A stretch of 64,000 nt of DNA from Globisporangium splendens (lineage: Eukaryota; Oomycota; Peronosporomycetes; Pythiales; Pythiaceae), in contig VFIW01000045.1 of the NCBI GenBank assembly GCA_006386115.1, forward strand, positions 124,001-188,000. Direction: 5' to 3'. Each line of letters starts with the position of its first letter. The stretch's first letter is position 1. Position numbers and translations under genes: made by a program. A model generated the notes under the pieces. It was not told the origin of the DNA. It saw only the letters and a program-made list of their open reading frames with translations, and did no database searches. Of the stretch, positions 1-9,838 are shown piece by piece.

Positions 1-710
1 ACGAGTTTTCCCGTCGCCACGTACTCGGCGAGAACCACCGGTTCTGATGCTGTGGCTTCGCCACCTTGCGATGATGATGGTGAAAATCTCGGTACAAAGC
101 GTACTTCATACTGTTTTCGTGCCTGTGCGTCGCAGTACTGCACATGCGTATTCCGCAGAGCGTGCTGGCTGCAATCCGGCAACTCGACGTATCGACCGCG
201 GCCGTGGTCGAGCCAATGGAAAAACGACGCATCCGCTTTCGCTGGCGCTCTCCTTGCCATGTCGTCCTTCCAAGCGCGGTGGAATGCGCGCAGGTGGAAC
301 CCATACCGGTGCTGATCGTCGAGCGCCTCGAGCCAAAAGTCTTTGTGCAGCATGGACGCTCCGGCATCTTCTTCCTCATATCGGTCTCCACTTGCAGTCA
401 TTTCGGTGACACTCGCCACTGGATACTTGCGCAGTCCGCGCGTCAACTGCTTCATCATCTTGCGCACATGGCGCCATCGACTCTTTGCATTGCAACTCGC
501 ATGGCGGATTGTCATCGCTTGTGCATCTGGTAATACAGATGACACAACACCCGGGTGTTGTGATGATGATGGCGCGGCATCGTTAACGGGATCATCTGCG
601 GTGCCATCATCAGCGTCCAGGGGAACGCAGCATGACGTCAGCGCGAACGCATTTGGATGAAGCGCGGGCTCGTGGTCGGGACACAGGACTGACTCGTCGT
701 GGATGCGCAT
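1..710 (-). CDS. IQM-like calmodulin-binding family protein, N-terminal part (runs off left edge)
   Basis: On the minus strand the frame from ATG at 710 stays open for 236 codons to base 1. An in-frame TAA lies a short way upstream of that ATG with no other Met between, so 710 is the likely start unless an upstream exon exists. The first ~120 residues are polar and low complexity. A basic helix (WRHVRKMMKQLTRGLRKY) follows, then a conserved block: DFWLEALDDQHRYGFHL, then SFFHWLDHGRGRYVELPDC, then QYEVRFV. The order WLEAxDxxHRYGxxL...FFxWLDxGxGxxVxLxxC...YEV is the signature of plant IQM proteins and their fungal relatives, which bind calmodulin and have no settled enzymatic role. A Ser/Glu-rich insert follows before the reading frame reaches the edge. 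I did not see a clean IQ motif. The family call is from motif pattern only. The C-terminus is outside the window. Confidence 0.7.
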   Translation of the reverse strand, partial: MRIHDESVLCPDHEPALHPNAFALTSCCVPLDADDGTADDPVNDAAPSSSQHPGVVSSVLPDAQAMTIRHASCNAKSRWRHVRKMMKQLTRGLRKYPVASVTEMTASGDRYEEEDAGASMLHKDFWLEALDDQHRYGFHLRAFHRAWKDDMARRAPAKADASFFHWLDHGRGRYVELPDCSQHALRNTHVQYCDAQARKQYEVRFVPRFSPSSSQGGEATASEPVVLAEYVATGKL

Positions 711-2053
711 GGACTGCTGCTGCTGGGAAGATTGCTGCAATGTGTGCGCAGGCGCTTCTTATCTCTCTCTCTCTCTCGGGCTTCTGCGCGCAGTTGAATA
801 TGCGTCGCGCGCTTTGGGAGAGTCGAGCAAACGCGCCGGAAAAAGGGGATTAGAGGCTGCGCCACATCATGCAACAGGAGCATGATCACATTCATGTGTC
901 AGGAGCGTCCAATGGGAAGAGTGACCTCGTGTATCACTCACATCAGAACAACAGCGGAAACGCTCGCAAAGCAGCATGTCGCCCCGCCCGCTAGGTTCAA
1001 CAATGCGTTCCCTTCTCATCTCGCTCTTTGCGAGACAAGCACGCACGTACAGCAACGCGTTTATGGACGGAACAAAATATACTGTGATATGTCGTTAAAG
1101 TAATGGCATTGATCATTTGATAGGGAGACACTGACTGCGTATACTTCAGTGGCGGTTAGCAGATGGTAAAGTGTCACTAAAGTGGAAAAGAGAATCCATT
1201 ATGTGGTCAGACGTGGCAGAGAAAGGACTTGAATGTTCGCTAGCACGGGATTTCTAATTTTATGGGGTGCGAGTAGGTGATCACATGTCCCAAAACAAGC
1301 GACTAATACGTTCCGGACACGCTATTTTGGATTTAAACCAGGCAAACGAAATGCTTTTAAGGTTTGACACATTCATATCACATTTCTGTTCTCGAAGCCA
1401 AATTTGAGCACACTCCAATCTGGGTCAACCTGACGGATGACGAGTGCAAGCAACTTTCAAAGCTCTTTACCGGAATCGCGAAATGGCGAAATACAACGCA
1501 AGCGGTGCAGTTCTCGACCACTGTAGTTGAACCCACAAATTTAGTTTCGGTTCTTGTGCCGGTCTGATCCAGCGTTTGGGTTGATGAGACTGCACGAGCA
1601 TGCAACATCCAACTCACTATAATCCATTCCACCGAGCTCGACAACTAGAAAGGCCAAGAATGCAAGCACGCACAACGCCGCGTTAGATGTGGGCCCGAAA
1701 CAAAAGTCTATGGTGAGTAGACTTGTCCCATTTCTCCAGAAAAGTCGAGAGCTCCTCACTATCTAGCTGTGCCTCACTGTGGCGTGCGCAGTGGTGTGGG
1801 CCACTCCACGACCAGGCAGCTTCCTCACAACCCAGATGAGCACCCCCTGGATCGCACCGTTGGTGTGGACCAACGGCGCGAGCGAGTGAACGACTGGTGG
1901 AGAGCAGCGTAGAGATGAGTGTGTTGTTTGCATACCTTACGAGCTCTCATTATTCTATTCTACAGAATCTGGTCTCGTGCGTAAAGAATACACGTAGCGA
2001 GTACCCGGGAGTTCCAGCTCCCCCATTTGAGTGTTTGACGTCTCGTTCGGTCC
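711..2053. other. Intergenic stretch with no recognised gene; TC microsatellite
   Basis: Only short overlapping ORFs without recognisable motifs are present. A TC dinucleotide run lies at 762-777, just upstream of the IQM-like gene. The stretch 1780-2050 leads into the gag-like ORF and may be leader sequence of an older retroelement, but I could not find a matching LTR. Confidence 0.5.
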
Positions 2054-2845
2054 GTGAAACACCACAAAGCTAACTTTAGTACCTGTTTCCGCCGAACGCG
2101 CGGAGATGGACGACGAAACCAAGCCGGCGACAGCAACGCCGACGCACGCAGATCGCCTCGCGGCTCCTGTGTACACGCCGCTATGCCCCCGCGAATTGAC
2201 AGCATATCTCACGAGGCGCTAGTCAAGTGGCGAAGTGCGCGTAAGGAGTATGAAGCGATGGTAGAGATGTGGTGCATAGGAACGCAAGAAGACCCCGACA
2301 GCGTGAGGGTGTCCGTGAAGAACAGCATGGATTTGCAGTTGCTAACTGCCTGCTGTACGTACAAATGGAAAATACCGGTCGATAAAATCGATGACGTGCG
2401 CTTGATGAAGGAGCTCAACAAGATAATTGATAGCGTGAATAACAGCACCGTACCTGACATTGACAAGCTGTTCGAGTCTCGTTTGAGGATGAACCTCCGC
2501 GAGAGCGACGTCGGTGCGCGCGTGATCAACTATTTCAAGCTCTGCGACGACACCATTCAGGAGAACGGGCTGACCACGATCATGGAAGGCAAACAAGGAG
2601 CTAAAGAGAAGTGCAAGATCTTGATGCGGTTTATCGATCCTGCTGCGCTTCAAGAGGCAGTTCAATTGCACCAACGATTCCATGATTCGGCAAGCAAGGC
2701 GGATGCGGTAAAGCTTTTCGACCTTGTGATGGAGAAAGCCTTGAAGCAAGAAGAGATGTATTTGCAGTATCAGCCTCACCGGCAGGAGCAGAAGAAGCGA
2801 CCGTTTGGACGAAACGCCCCTGCTGGAATCAAAAAGACGCGATCC
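2054..2845 (+). pseudogene. Gag-like ORF of an older retroelement, truncated by the LTR at 2846
   Basis: The open frame starts at ATG 2054 (a second Met at 2183 begins the more conserved-looking part) and runs without stop to the LTR, then 10 codons into it before a stop at 2873-2875. The protein is helical and charged, with HEALVKWRSARKEYEAMVE near the start of the conserved part, an LRMNLRESDVGARVINYF segment in the middle and a basic end. The layout recalls gag-type ORFs of oomycete retroelements. That is recollection of a family, not a search. No zinc knuckle, protease or reverse transcriptase follows, because the Ty3/gypsy element begins mid-ORF and no continuation is recognisable after the 3' LTR. 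Alternative: an oomycete repeat-family hypothetical gene that is not a gag. Confidence 0.5.
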
Positions 2846-3496
2846 TGTAATGGGCTATACCTAGCCATTACATGAAGGTGGATCTGTTCTCAGATCTAGT
2901 GTGCCACACACCACCTTCAGTGTGCATTGTGGAGAGACAAATAACAAAGGGATTACGGTACGACAATCCCCACATGCACATGTGACGTCATCCCATGACG
3001 TCACGAGCGCTCTCTGTGCGGATCAGTGCACAATGTTGTTCACATGTACTAATCAGTACAGAGTGATGACATCCATGTACTAATCAAGTACTGAGTGATG
3101 GTTCCTACTTGGGAAACTGCGTTGGTGATGAGACCAACGTGTCTCTGCCACCTAAAGTGAGTGGCTGTAGCCAATCACTTTGCAGGGAATTTTCCACGGG
3201 ACTTCAAGTTCAAGCTTCTCGAATATCTCGTGGGTTCAACCTCAGTGTACCCAAGGTTTTATATATCATATTCATAGGTTTTATTGTGTATGTTTAGGTT
3301 TTAGTTATAAAACCTCTAGGAGCCCTTGGGGTTCATTTACATGTAGCGACAGGAACCATAAGCATTTTTAATTCAGTTGCAATTTTACCACCAAGCCCTC
3401 AAGTCTTCCTTCCTCCCTCCAAGTCGGGAGACGCTTCCTCTGGCACAAGCGTGTGTGCCGTGTTTTGGGGACTGTTGTGAACAGCGCCCCATTACA
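2846..3496 (+). repeat. 5' LTR
   Basis: 651 bases, starting TGTAATGGGC and ending CCCCATTACA, so the ends are a 9-base inverted repeat (TGTAATGGG / CCCATTACA) with canonical TG...CA. A TATA-like TTTATATAT lies at 3258-3266. U3 carries two CRE palindromes (2983-3003) and two near-identical 26-27-base direct repeats (3043-3068 and 3074-3100). Confidence 0.95.
2983..3003. promoter_or_regulatory. Paired CRE-type palindromes (TGACGTCA x2) in the 5' LTR
   Basis: Perfect TGACGTCA at 2983-2990 and again at 2996-3003, 13 bases apart start to start. This is the consensus for CREB/ATF-type bZIP factors. In the 3' LTR the first copy reads TCACGTCA (9976-9983) and the second is intact (9989-9996). Function is inferred from the motif and its place in U3. 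Confidence 0.55.
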
Positions 3497-3498
3497 CC

Positions 3499-3516
3499 TG
3501 GTAGCACTTCGAGCGG
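3499..3516 (+). other. Putative primer-binding site
   Basis: TGGTAGCACTTCGAGCGG begins two bases after the 5' LTR, the usual place for a sequence complementary to a tRNA 3' end (TGG pairs with CCA). I cannot name the tRNA without a tRNA set. Confidence 0.6.
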
Positions 3517-3622
3517 TCCTTCCAGCGACCCAGTGAAGCGAAAAGGTTTGACGACGCGGCTTTGAGCACGTCGCGCATTCCTGTCCAAGACCGAAGACCC
3601 TGCGAGCATCCTTGTCTGGGAC

Positions 3623-4672
3623 ATGGATGCTACAGGAACCCCACTCGGTCCAGCAGTACCGGAAACTGTCGAGTTGACTATTGAGGGTTTCCCTCACTTG
3701 TCTTCTCATGAGTGGATGGCGCTTGAGCGCATGCGAGATGTCATCGGAGAGGCTGCTGTGGTCAGTCTGCTTCGGTCGGCGTCTCCGGAAGACCAGAAGA
3801 GCGCGGTGGTCAGCTTCATGCACCACGAGATCATGTCCTCCCGGAAGCAGGTCGCAACCCCTGTTTCCTCATTTAGGACGGTGCCATTGAAGCTTGACGT
3901 CTCTCCGTATCGCGGCGGAGAGAACGAACCCCTCTCGCGATGGTTCGTCGAGTTGGATGCAGCCATCACTGCAAGACAACTGCGAGACCCTTCGCAGCAA
4001 GTGTTGTTCGCGATGTCCAACCTTGCGGGTCGTGCGAAGAGCTGGGCGTATGGCAAGCGTTTAGCGGATCTAAACTGCTTCCCCAGCTACGAAGACTTCA
4101 AGACTGAACTCAAGAAGGCGTTTGAACCTCCGCAGAGCGAGTTCCGTGCGCGCGCCGAGTTCCTCAAGCTTCGTCAAGGCCGTTTCGACCTTCACTCGTA
4201 TGCACAACGTGCTCGCTACTTGGTGTCGAGCATCGTTGACGAGCCGATTGACGTTTCTACGCAAGTTGTGACGTTCATGGCGGGTCTGAACGATGGTCCG
4301 ATTCGGAACCAACTGTTCCGCGAGTATCCCAAGACGCTGGACGAAGCTATTGAACGTGCCATGCAAGAAGAGTTTAGCATGAAGCAAGCCAAGTTCCAAG
4401 GGTTTGCGTCGAGACCAATGCGGCAATCGAATGTTGCGCATGATGGTCCCGAGCCTATGGATATCTCGTACATTTCCACGCCTGGAAATGAGCGTCCTCG
4501 CAACGATGGGAAGTGTTTCCGTTGCGGGAAGTCAGGTCACTTCGCTCGGAACTGCAAAGTGTCTTTGCCGGGTCGGCAAACGACACAGGGTGCTCGTTCG
4601 AACAACCACGATCGTTCTTACGGTCGTCGGTTCGATCGGTCACCTGGGCCAAAAAACGGGAATGGACAGTAG
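3623..4672 (+). CDS. gag: Retroelement Gag
   Basis: 349 residues from ATG 3623 to TAG 4670-4672. The centre matches a Ty3/gypsy capsid: a segment on SPYRGGENEPLSRWFVELDA, then KSWAYGKR, then a LRQGRFDLHSYAQRARYL helix. The C-terminus carries one CCHC zinc knuckle, CFRCGKSGHFARNC, followed by a basic tail. This is the nucleocapsid part that packages element RNA. Pol overlaps the last ~160 bases in the -1 frame; the stop codon lies inside the predicted frameshift stem. The frame is intact. Confidence 0.92.
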   Translation: MDATGTPLGPAVPETVELTIEGFPHLSSHEWMALERMRDVIGEAAVVSLLRSASPEDQKSAVVSFMHHEIMSSRKQVATPVSSFRTVPLKLDVSPYRGGENEPLSRWFVELDAAITARQLRDPSQQVLFAMSNLAGRAKSWAYGKRLADLNCFPSYEDFKTELKKAFEPPQSEFRARAEFLKLRQGRFDLHSYAQRARYLVSSIVDEPIDVSTQVVTFMAGLNDGPIRNQLFREYPKTLDEAIERAMQEEFSMKQAKFQGFASRPMRQSNVAHDGPEPMDISYISTPGNERPRNDGKCFRCGKSGHFARNCKVSLPGRQTTQGARSNNHDRSYGRRFDRSPGPKNGNGQ

Positions 4673-4690
4673 GGGAGGGGCCTCCCACTG
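4651..4690 (+). promoter_or_regulatory. Programmed -1 ribosomal frameshift signal (A AAA AAC plus stem)
   Basis: In the gag frame the codons read CCA AAA AAC GGG, giving a perfect X XXY YYZ heptamer at 4651-4657. After a 9-base spacer a stem can form: CAGT (4667-4670) with ACTG (4687-4690), then GGGAG (4673-4677) with CTCCC (4682-4686), a two-base bulge and a four-base loop. A -1 slip enters the pol frame. Slippery site, spacer and stem are all in the canonical arrangement, so this is how Pol is most likely made. Confidence 0.8.
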
Positions 4691-7600
4691 GCCCGGAAAA
4701 GAGGACTGTGTTTGTGGATACACAGGACTCTGGCCCCAATGTGCATGATGCACATGCAGTTTCCACGAGGGAGAACAGTGTCAGTCAAACGCCAAGTTTG
4801 ATCGTTCTCAAAGTTCATGTAGACGGTATTGCAACGCCTCTACGTGCTTTGGTTGACACTGGTGCGTCGAACAATTTTGTTCGAAATGAAGTGATCGTCA
4901 GGCATAAAGTACCAATGCCTGATGCGAATGAAGACAAGACGATGGTTATCCGGTTGGCCAACGGGTCAACTGTGAAGATGCCGAAGCGCGTGGTGCGCTT
5001 GGCGATCAAGTGTGAAGATTTCCGAGGTGAAGACGAGTTCATTTTACTCGACCTCGATGACAAGTTTGATCTGATTCTGGGAATGCCGTGGTTGAAGCGT
5101 TATCAACCTAGCATTGACTGGATGAAGATGAAGATCTCCGTTGACAAGTCACGTGATGTTGACTTGTGCTGCACAACAACGGACGAAGTGGTGTGGGTGT
5201 ACACATCTGTGGAAGAGATCCCGGATGACCCTCGTGATATTGCGGTGTGCGATGGCCCCCCATGTTCACGAGCGGTACCCATCTTGAAGAAGACTGCTGG
5301 AGGTGGAGCAGTCAGGCGCCAACAAAAGACTGTCTCCTTTGCCATCGACCCTAAGAGTGAGGCGATGTGCGTGGAAGAAACGAATGGGAAAAGAGCCGAA
5401 GAGCCATCCCGAGAGAAGAAGAAGAAGACCAGCAAGAAGAGTGTCCCGTGTGCCCCTGATCAAGGTACAAGTTGCGGTGACGAAGGAAGTGTCCAAGCAC
5501 AAGACATTTCAAGCGAGTTTGCGAATATCGCGGTCTACAAAGAAGATGGTGACGTGGATGTAATCCGTCACGTGAAGATTGAAAATCCTCCAAGCTCAGT
5601 CGAAGAGTTGATTTCCTTGCCATGGATGAGCAAGAAGACGCTGAAGCGTAGCCTAGCGAAAGGCGAAATTTCGCAGGTCTGCATGATCGTCGATGTTGAC
5701 GATGCAGAAGACATCAACACGGTATCAGCAACGGAGGCTGAAGTGTTCGATGAGAAGACACGGAAGGAAAGGTTCGAGGAGCAGTCATGGGACGCTCTCA
5801 AAACGAACCCCGTGTATGAACTTGTCAAGGAATATGAGGACATATTCCCAGACAAGGTGCCGGACGAACTGCCATTCGATAGAGGCGTTCGTCATGAGAT
5901 TGACGTACTTCCTGGCACGAAGTATTGTATCACACGACAGTGGCCGTTGCCAAGAGAACAAGTCGTTGCGATCGACGAGTTCTTTGCGCAACGTGCTAAG
6001 GCTGGTCACATGCGAGAGAGCAAGTCTCCACATTGTAGCCCAACCTTCTGTGTGAAGAAGGCAACTGGTGGTTGGCGCATCGTCCACGCTTTCAACAAGC
6101 TGAACGACGCTACCATTCCAGCCCAGACTCCGGTTCCACGCAAGGACATGATCCTTGATGGAATGGTTGGCAGTACTGTCTTCAGTGCTATCGATCTGAA
6201 AGATGGGTTCTATCAGATTCGAATGCGCGAAGACGATGTTCCACTAACCGCAGTGAGTACCCCGAGTGGTATGCTGTGGGAATGGTTAGTGATGCCACAG
6301 GGACTGAAGAACGCTCCTGCGACTTTCAATAGGATGGTCACGAATTTACTTCGTCCATTGAGAGGGTTTGCACCGAGTTACTTTGACGATATTTTCGTTC
6401 ATAGTAAAACCACGGGTGAAAAGTCTGACGTTGATGTTCATCTTGACCATCTCCGTCAAGTCTTTCAGGTCATGCGAGAGAACAAGCTCTACGCTAACCT
6501 GAAGAAGTGCATATTCTTTGCACCAGAGATCCCCGTTCTCGGCTGCTTTGTGGGAAAGCATGGTGTTCGAGTCGATCCGGAGAAGGTCAAAGCTATTGAC
6601 GATTGGCCTGTGCCTCAGAATGTCAAACAGCTGAGACAATGGCTGGGTTTGGCCAATTACTTGCACAAGTACACGCGCAATTATGCAGCGTTGGTGCAAC
6701 CCCTCACACAGCTCCTGAAGAAGGACATTGAGTGGGAGTGGTCCAGTGACCACCAAGCAGCGTTTGCCGAAGTCAAGAGGAGTCTGCGAGAAGCTCCCGT
6801 GCTGGCAATTGCAAACCACGACAAGCCTTTTCATGTGGTTTGCGATGCAAGCGATTATGCCATCGGTTGCGCCTTGATGCAACACGATGATGAGGGTCAT
6901 GAGCGAGTTGTGTCGTATCAGTCACGACAGCTCCGACCCGCAGAACGGAACTACCCAGTTCACGACAAAGAACTTCTTGCGATGAAGTATTCTTTGGTCA
7001 AGTTCCGTGTGTATCTGCTTGGCGAGGAGCGCTTTGCGATCTACACAGATCATGCGTCGCTGCGTACGGCAGTGAAGACTCCTCATTTGTCGCAAAGAAT
7101 GGCGAGATGGTTCTCCTTCTTTGCAGAGTACAACGAAGTTGTACACTACAAGCCAGGCAAGACGAACATCTTAGCCGATGCGCTGTCAAGACGTCCGGAC
7201 TATGATCCGAAGACCAAGAGTGAAGACACGGACGGAGCGTGTCGACTCTGCGAAGATGTTCAAGCGATCGCAGTGCAAGCTACGACTACAGTGCGAGAAG
7301 ACATTGTCGAAGGGTACAAGTCTGACGAAACATGTCAGGACTTGTTGAAGTATTTCAAGGACCCTTCGGACAAAGCACTGCAAGGCCTTCCGTCACGCAC
7401 AAGGTCGCGAGTTCACCGCTTCCGAGTACACAATGGGTTGTTGTACTACGCGGTTGAACAAGGGGATACAGCAAGGGTTGTTGTTCCCAACGACGAAGGT
7501 CTGCGTCATCGACTCTTGTATGAGTACCATGACAGTCCTTCGGGTGGCCACCTCGGACGTGAGAAAACGTTTCTCAGTCTTTCCCGGGATTACTACTGGC

Positions 7601-8277
7601 CACACATGTACAAGTGGGTGCGCAAGTATGTGAGGACTTGCGAGGCCTGCCAACGAGTGAAACCCTCTGGTTCCACGCAGGCACCACTTCGTTCATTGGC
7701 TGTCCCATCGGACAGTTGGAAGTCTGTGAGTATGGATTTCATATTCGGACTTCCGCGTGACAAACACGGACGCAATGGCATCCTTGTGTTTGTGGACCGA
7801 TTCAGCAAGATGGTCCATCTTGCGCCAGTTTCGGACAAGATCTCAGCCGAAATGACGGCCAAGGTCTTTGTAGACGTCGTATTCCGTCTGCATGGCCTGC
7901 CCGTTGAGATCGTGTCTGACCGTGACACTCGGTTTACGTCTAGGTTTTGGCGAACTCTGCTTGGCATTTTGGATACAAAACTATCCATGTCAACAGCAGC
8001 ACACCCAGAGACAGACGGTCAAACTGAACGAGTGAATCGTGTCCTTGAAGACGTGTTGCGCAGTTATGCGACGTCTTTCAAAGAGTGGAGTGAGTTTCTC
8101 CCTCTTGCCGAGTTTGCGTTGAACAACTCCACGCATGTCTCGACGGGTCACTCTCCATTTTATGTGAACTATGGCATTCACCCTCGAGTGCCTGCTTCCA
8201 TAATGGGTGAGGTCTCTACCTTAAGTGGGGGAGGGACTACGGCTAAGGCAATAAGCCGAAGTCGTCGTATGACCTGA
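4652..8277 (+). CDS. pol: Retroelement Pol polyprotein (protease-RT-RNase H-integrase), reached by -1 frameshift
   Basis: The frame is open from 4513; the translated part should begin at the slip site near 4654. Domains in order: aspartic protease with LVDTGASNNF near 4850; reverse transcriptase from about 5850 with the catalytic loop FDDIF near 6380 (Phe replaces the more usual Tyr before xDD); RNase H with VCDASDYAIGCAL near 6838 and TDHASL near 7050; integrase with zinc-binding HLGRE...CEACQR (7530-7650), core residues in MDFIFG, SDRDTRF and HPETDGQTERVNR. About 300 bases of non-conserved, charged sequence lie between protease and RT. The frame ends at TGA 8275-8277 just after the integrase core. 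The integrase C-terminus continues in another frame from about 8247, so the protein is truncated by a one-base change. Confidence 0.93.
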
Positions 8278-8861
8278 ATGCTGTTGCCGAGTTAAAAGCC
8301 AATTTTGACTCGATGAAACCCCTCAACGACATCACTAGTCGTGAGGAACAGCAAGTCGATGACTTTGTTGTGAGGAGACAAGCCGTTGTGAGGTTTGTTC
8401 GAGACGCAATCGCGAAGGCTCAGGATCTGCAAAAGGAGCAAGCAGACAAGAGCGGAAGGAAGAACAAGCAAGTGTATAAGATCAATGATCTTGTATTACT
8501 TAGCACGGCGAACCTGCCTGAACATGCAGTGTCCAACTTGGGAAGCTCAAAGCTTCTGCCAAGGTTCATTGGACCGTTCAAGGTAGTGAAATGCAATGGT
8601 GATGCCTACACGCTAGACATACCTACACGCATGCGTCTACACCCTACATTTTATGTGGGTAGACTGAAGCCTTACCTTTCAAGCGGATCAGCGGATCCTA
8701 CGAGATCTTCCGCAAACGATCAAGCTGATCTTGAAGACTCTCCACTTGATTGCGAAGAGCAAACATCTCATCGCTTTGGAGATTCTTCTCGGCGTAAAGG
8801 CGCTGAAGCACATCGAAGGACTCCTCCTTCACAGCTTCCAGCACGAGAAGGCGCGAGTTAA
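8247..8861 (+). pseudogene. Integrase C-terminal GPY/F module, out of frame with pol
   Basis: In a frame shifted relative to pol, the reading resumes after an in-frame TAA at 8244. From NAVAELKANFDSMKPL it runs through a helical segment to the GPY/F module PRFIGPFKVVKCNGDAYTLD and HPTFYVGRLKPYL, which in Ty3/gypsy integrases binds DNA. An intact element would read this continuously with 4652-8277. The open frame continues to 8861, but after about residue PYLSSGSADP it loses resemblance to integrase: there it is opposite the antisense coiled-coil ORF. Confidence 0.8.
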
Positions 8862-9762
8862 ACTCCTTGCGGAGTACCTCAAGAGCCGTCCCTGCCTCTT
8901 CCACAGAGCGCAGTAGACGTTCGTGATGCATTTCACGAGCCTTCTCAGTCTTTTGGAGTCGCTCAAGTTCGCCCTGGACTTGCTCGAACCGTTGCTCGAA
9001 ACGGGACTCCAAAGCCCGATACTGGGCGGGACCAAAGGTCAGCGAGTCGATCCGCGACTCCTGCTCCTTCACTTGGTACTCGAGGCTCTCGCACCGATCC
9101 GAAAGGATCGCATCGCGAACTTCCAGTGTCTCAATCTGAGCGTGATGAGCACTCTTCCGCTTTCAGAGTCGCTCAATCGTTTTCGCGTTCAGCCCCACCC
9201 CCATTGATAGACTCTCAGGGAGATCATCGCTGGGTGGTTGAGTCGATTGTTGATCATGAGGATCGACAGACTCGTGGGAAGAAGCGGTTGAGTCCTCAAC
9301 GCTTCTACAGAGTTCGGTGGCGTGGATATCCACCGAGCTCGGACACGTGGGAACCACGGCAGACGATGGAGTCTGATGTTCCCGACGTGGTCCGCAGCTA
9401 CGAGAACCGCTTGTAGCGTCGCCAGGGGCGACACTACGACGACCAGAGCTGGGATTCGCTCTGTCGTCATCGGGAGTTCTTCTTTGGGCACGAGCGTTGC
9501 CACGACGAAGAAGACGCTCCATTTGGTTCTTGTTCTCAAGACGAACGAATGTTCGCCATGAGTCTCTCTGGGCTGCGATGTGTTGGTTCGGATCATCGCG
9601 ATCGTTGATCCGACGCCAACTGAAGAACCGCTCCTTGTAGAACTCGAGATCCCCCTTCTTCTTCAGAATGGGAGATATGTCGAAGAGTTCTGGAGCTGTC
9701 TGCTGTCGCTTGGACAACGGACGTTCTTCACCTTGGTTCACTTGGTCACTTGGTCGCTTCAT
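8698..9762 (-). pseudogene. Antisense ORF inside the retroelement: basic N-terminal domain, linker, long coiled coil; one in-frame stop
   Basis: On the minus strand one frame is open from inside the 3' LTR (9861) to 8698 with a single interruption, a TGA at 9163-9165. The best start is ATG 9762 (MKRPSDQVNQ); an earlier ATG at 9861 lies within the LTR. Residues 1-100 are basic and look folded (DLEFYKERFFSWRRINDRDD, WRTFVRLENKNQMERLLRR). A Ser/Asp/Pro-rich linker lies opposite the chromodomain. After the TGA the same frame continues KRKSAHHAQIETLEVRDAIL and then a clear heptad coiled coil of ~120 residues ending LRNQVESLQDQLDRLRK. The TGA sits where CGA (Arg) would fit, so a single transition would explain the break. 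No recognised family. Reading direction opposite to gag-pol is unusual. Confidence 0.6.
9180..9416 (+). CDS. Chromodomain of the retroelement, detached from integrase
   Basis: In the same frame as the GPY/F module, an ORF (Met at 9126) contains HRWVVESIVDHEDRQ, RFYRVRWRGYPPSSDTWEP and DVVRSYENRL, a classic chromodomain with the aromatic cage residues (W, Y/W, W). In chromoviruses this domain ends integrase and steers insertion to marked chromatin. Here it is separated from GPY/F by ~450 bases with sense-strand stops (TAA 8859-8861). It may be expressed by splicing; TTTCAG at 9161-9166 is a candidate acceptor. Otherwise it is stranded by insertion of the antisense coiled-coil segment. Only the 9180-9416 part is supported as chromodomain. 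Confidence 0.8.
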   Translation, partial: FSRSAPPPLIDSQGDHRWVVESIVDHEDRQTRGKKRLSPQRFYRVRWRGYPPSSDTWEPRQTMESDVPDVVRSYENRL

Positions 9763-9825
9763 GGCCGATTGGAAAGTGAACTGCTCCGAAAGGTCTGCAA
9801 AAGTACGCAAGGTACTTGTGACTTT

Positions 9826-9838
9826 AAGGAGGGGATGA
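9826..9838 (+). other. Polypurine tract
   Basis: AAGGAGGGGATGA directly abuts the 3' LTR start at 9839, the standard site for plus-strand DNA priming. Confidence 0.75.

Noticed and set aside
1364..1567. 67-codon ORF near the left end
   Set aside because: No motif, no homologue recalled, no splice partners; probably chance.
6346..6900. Minus-strand frame within the reverse transcriptase region
   Set aside because: Overlaps essential, conserved RT/RNase H coding with no low-complexity trade-off on either strand, unlike the antisense ORF near the 3' LTR.
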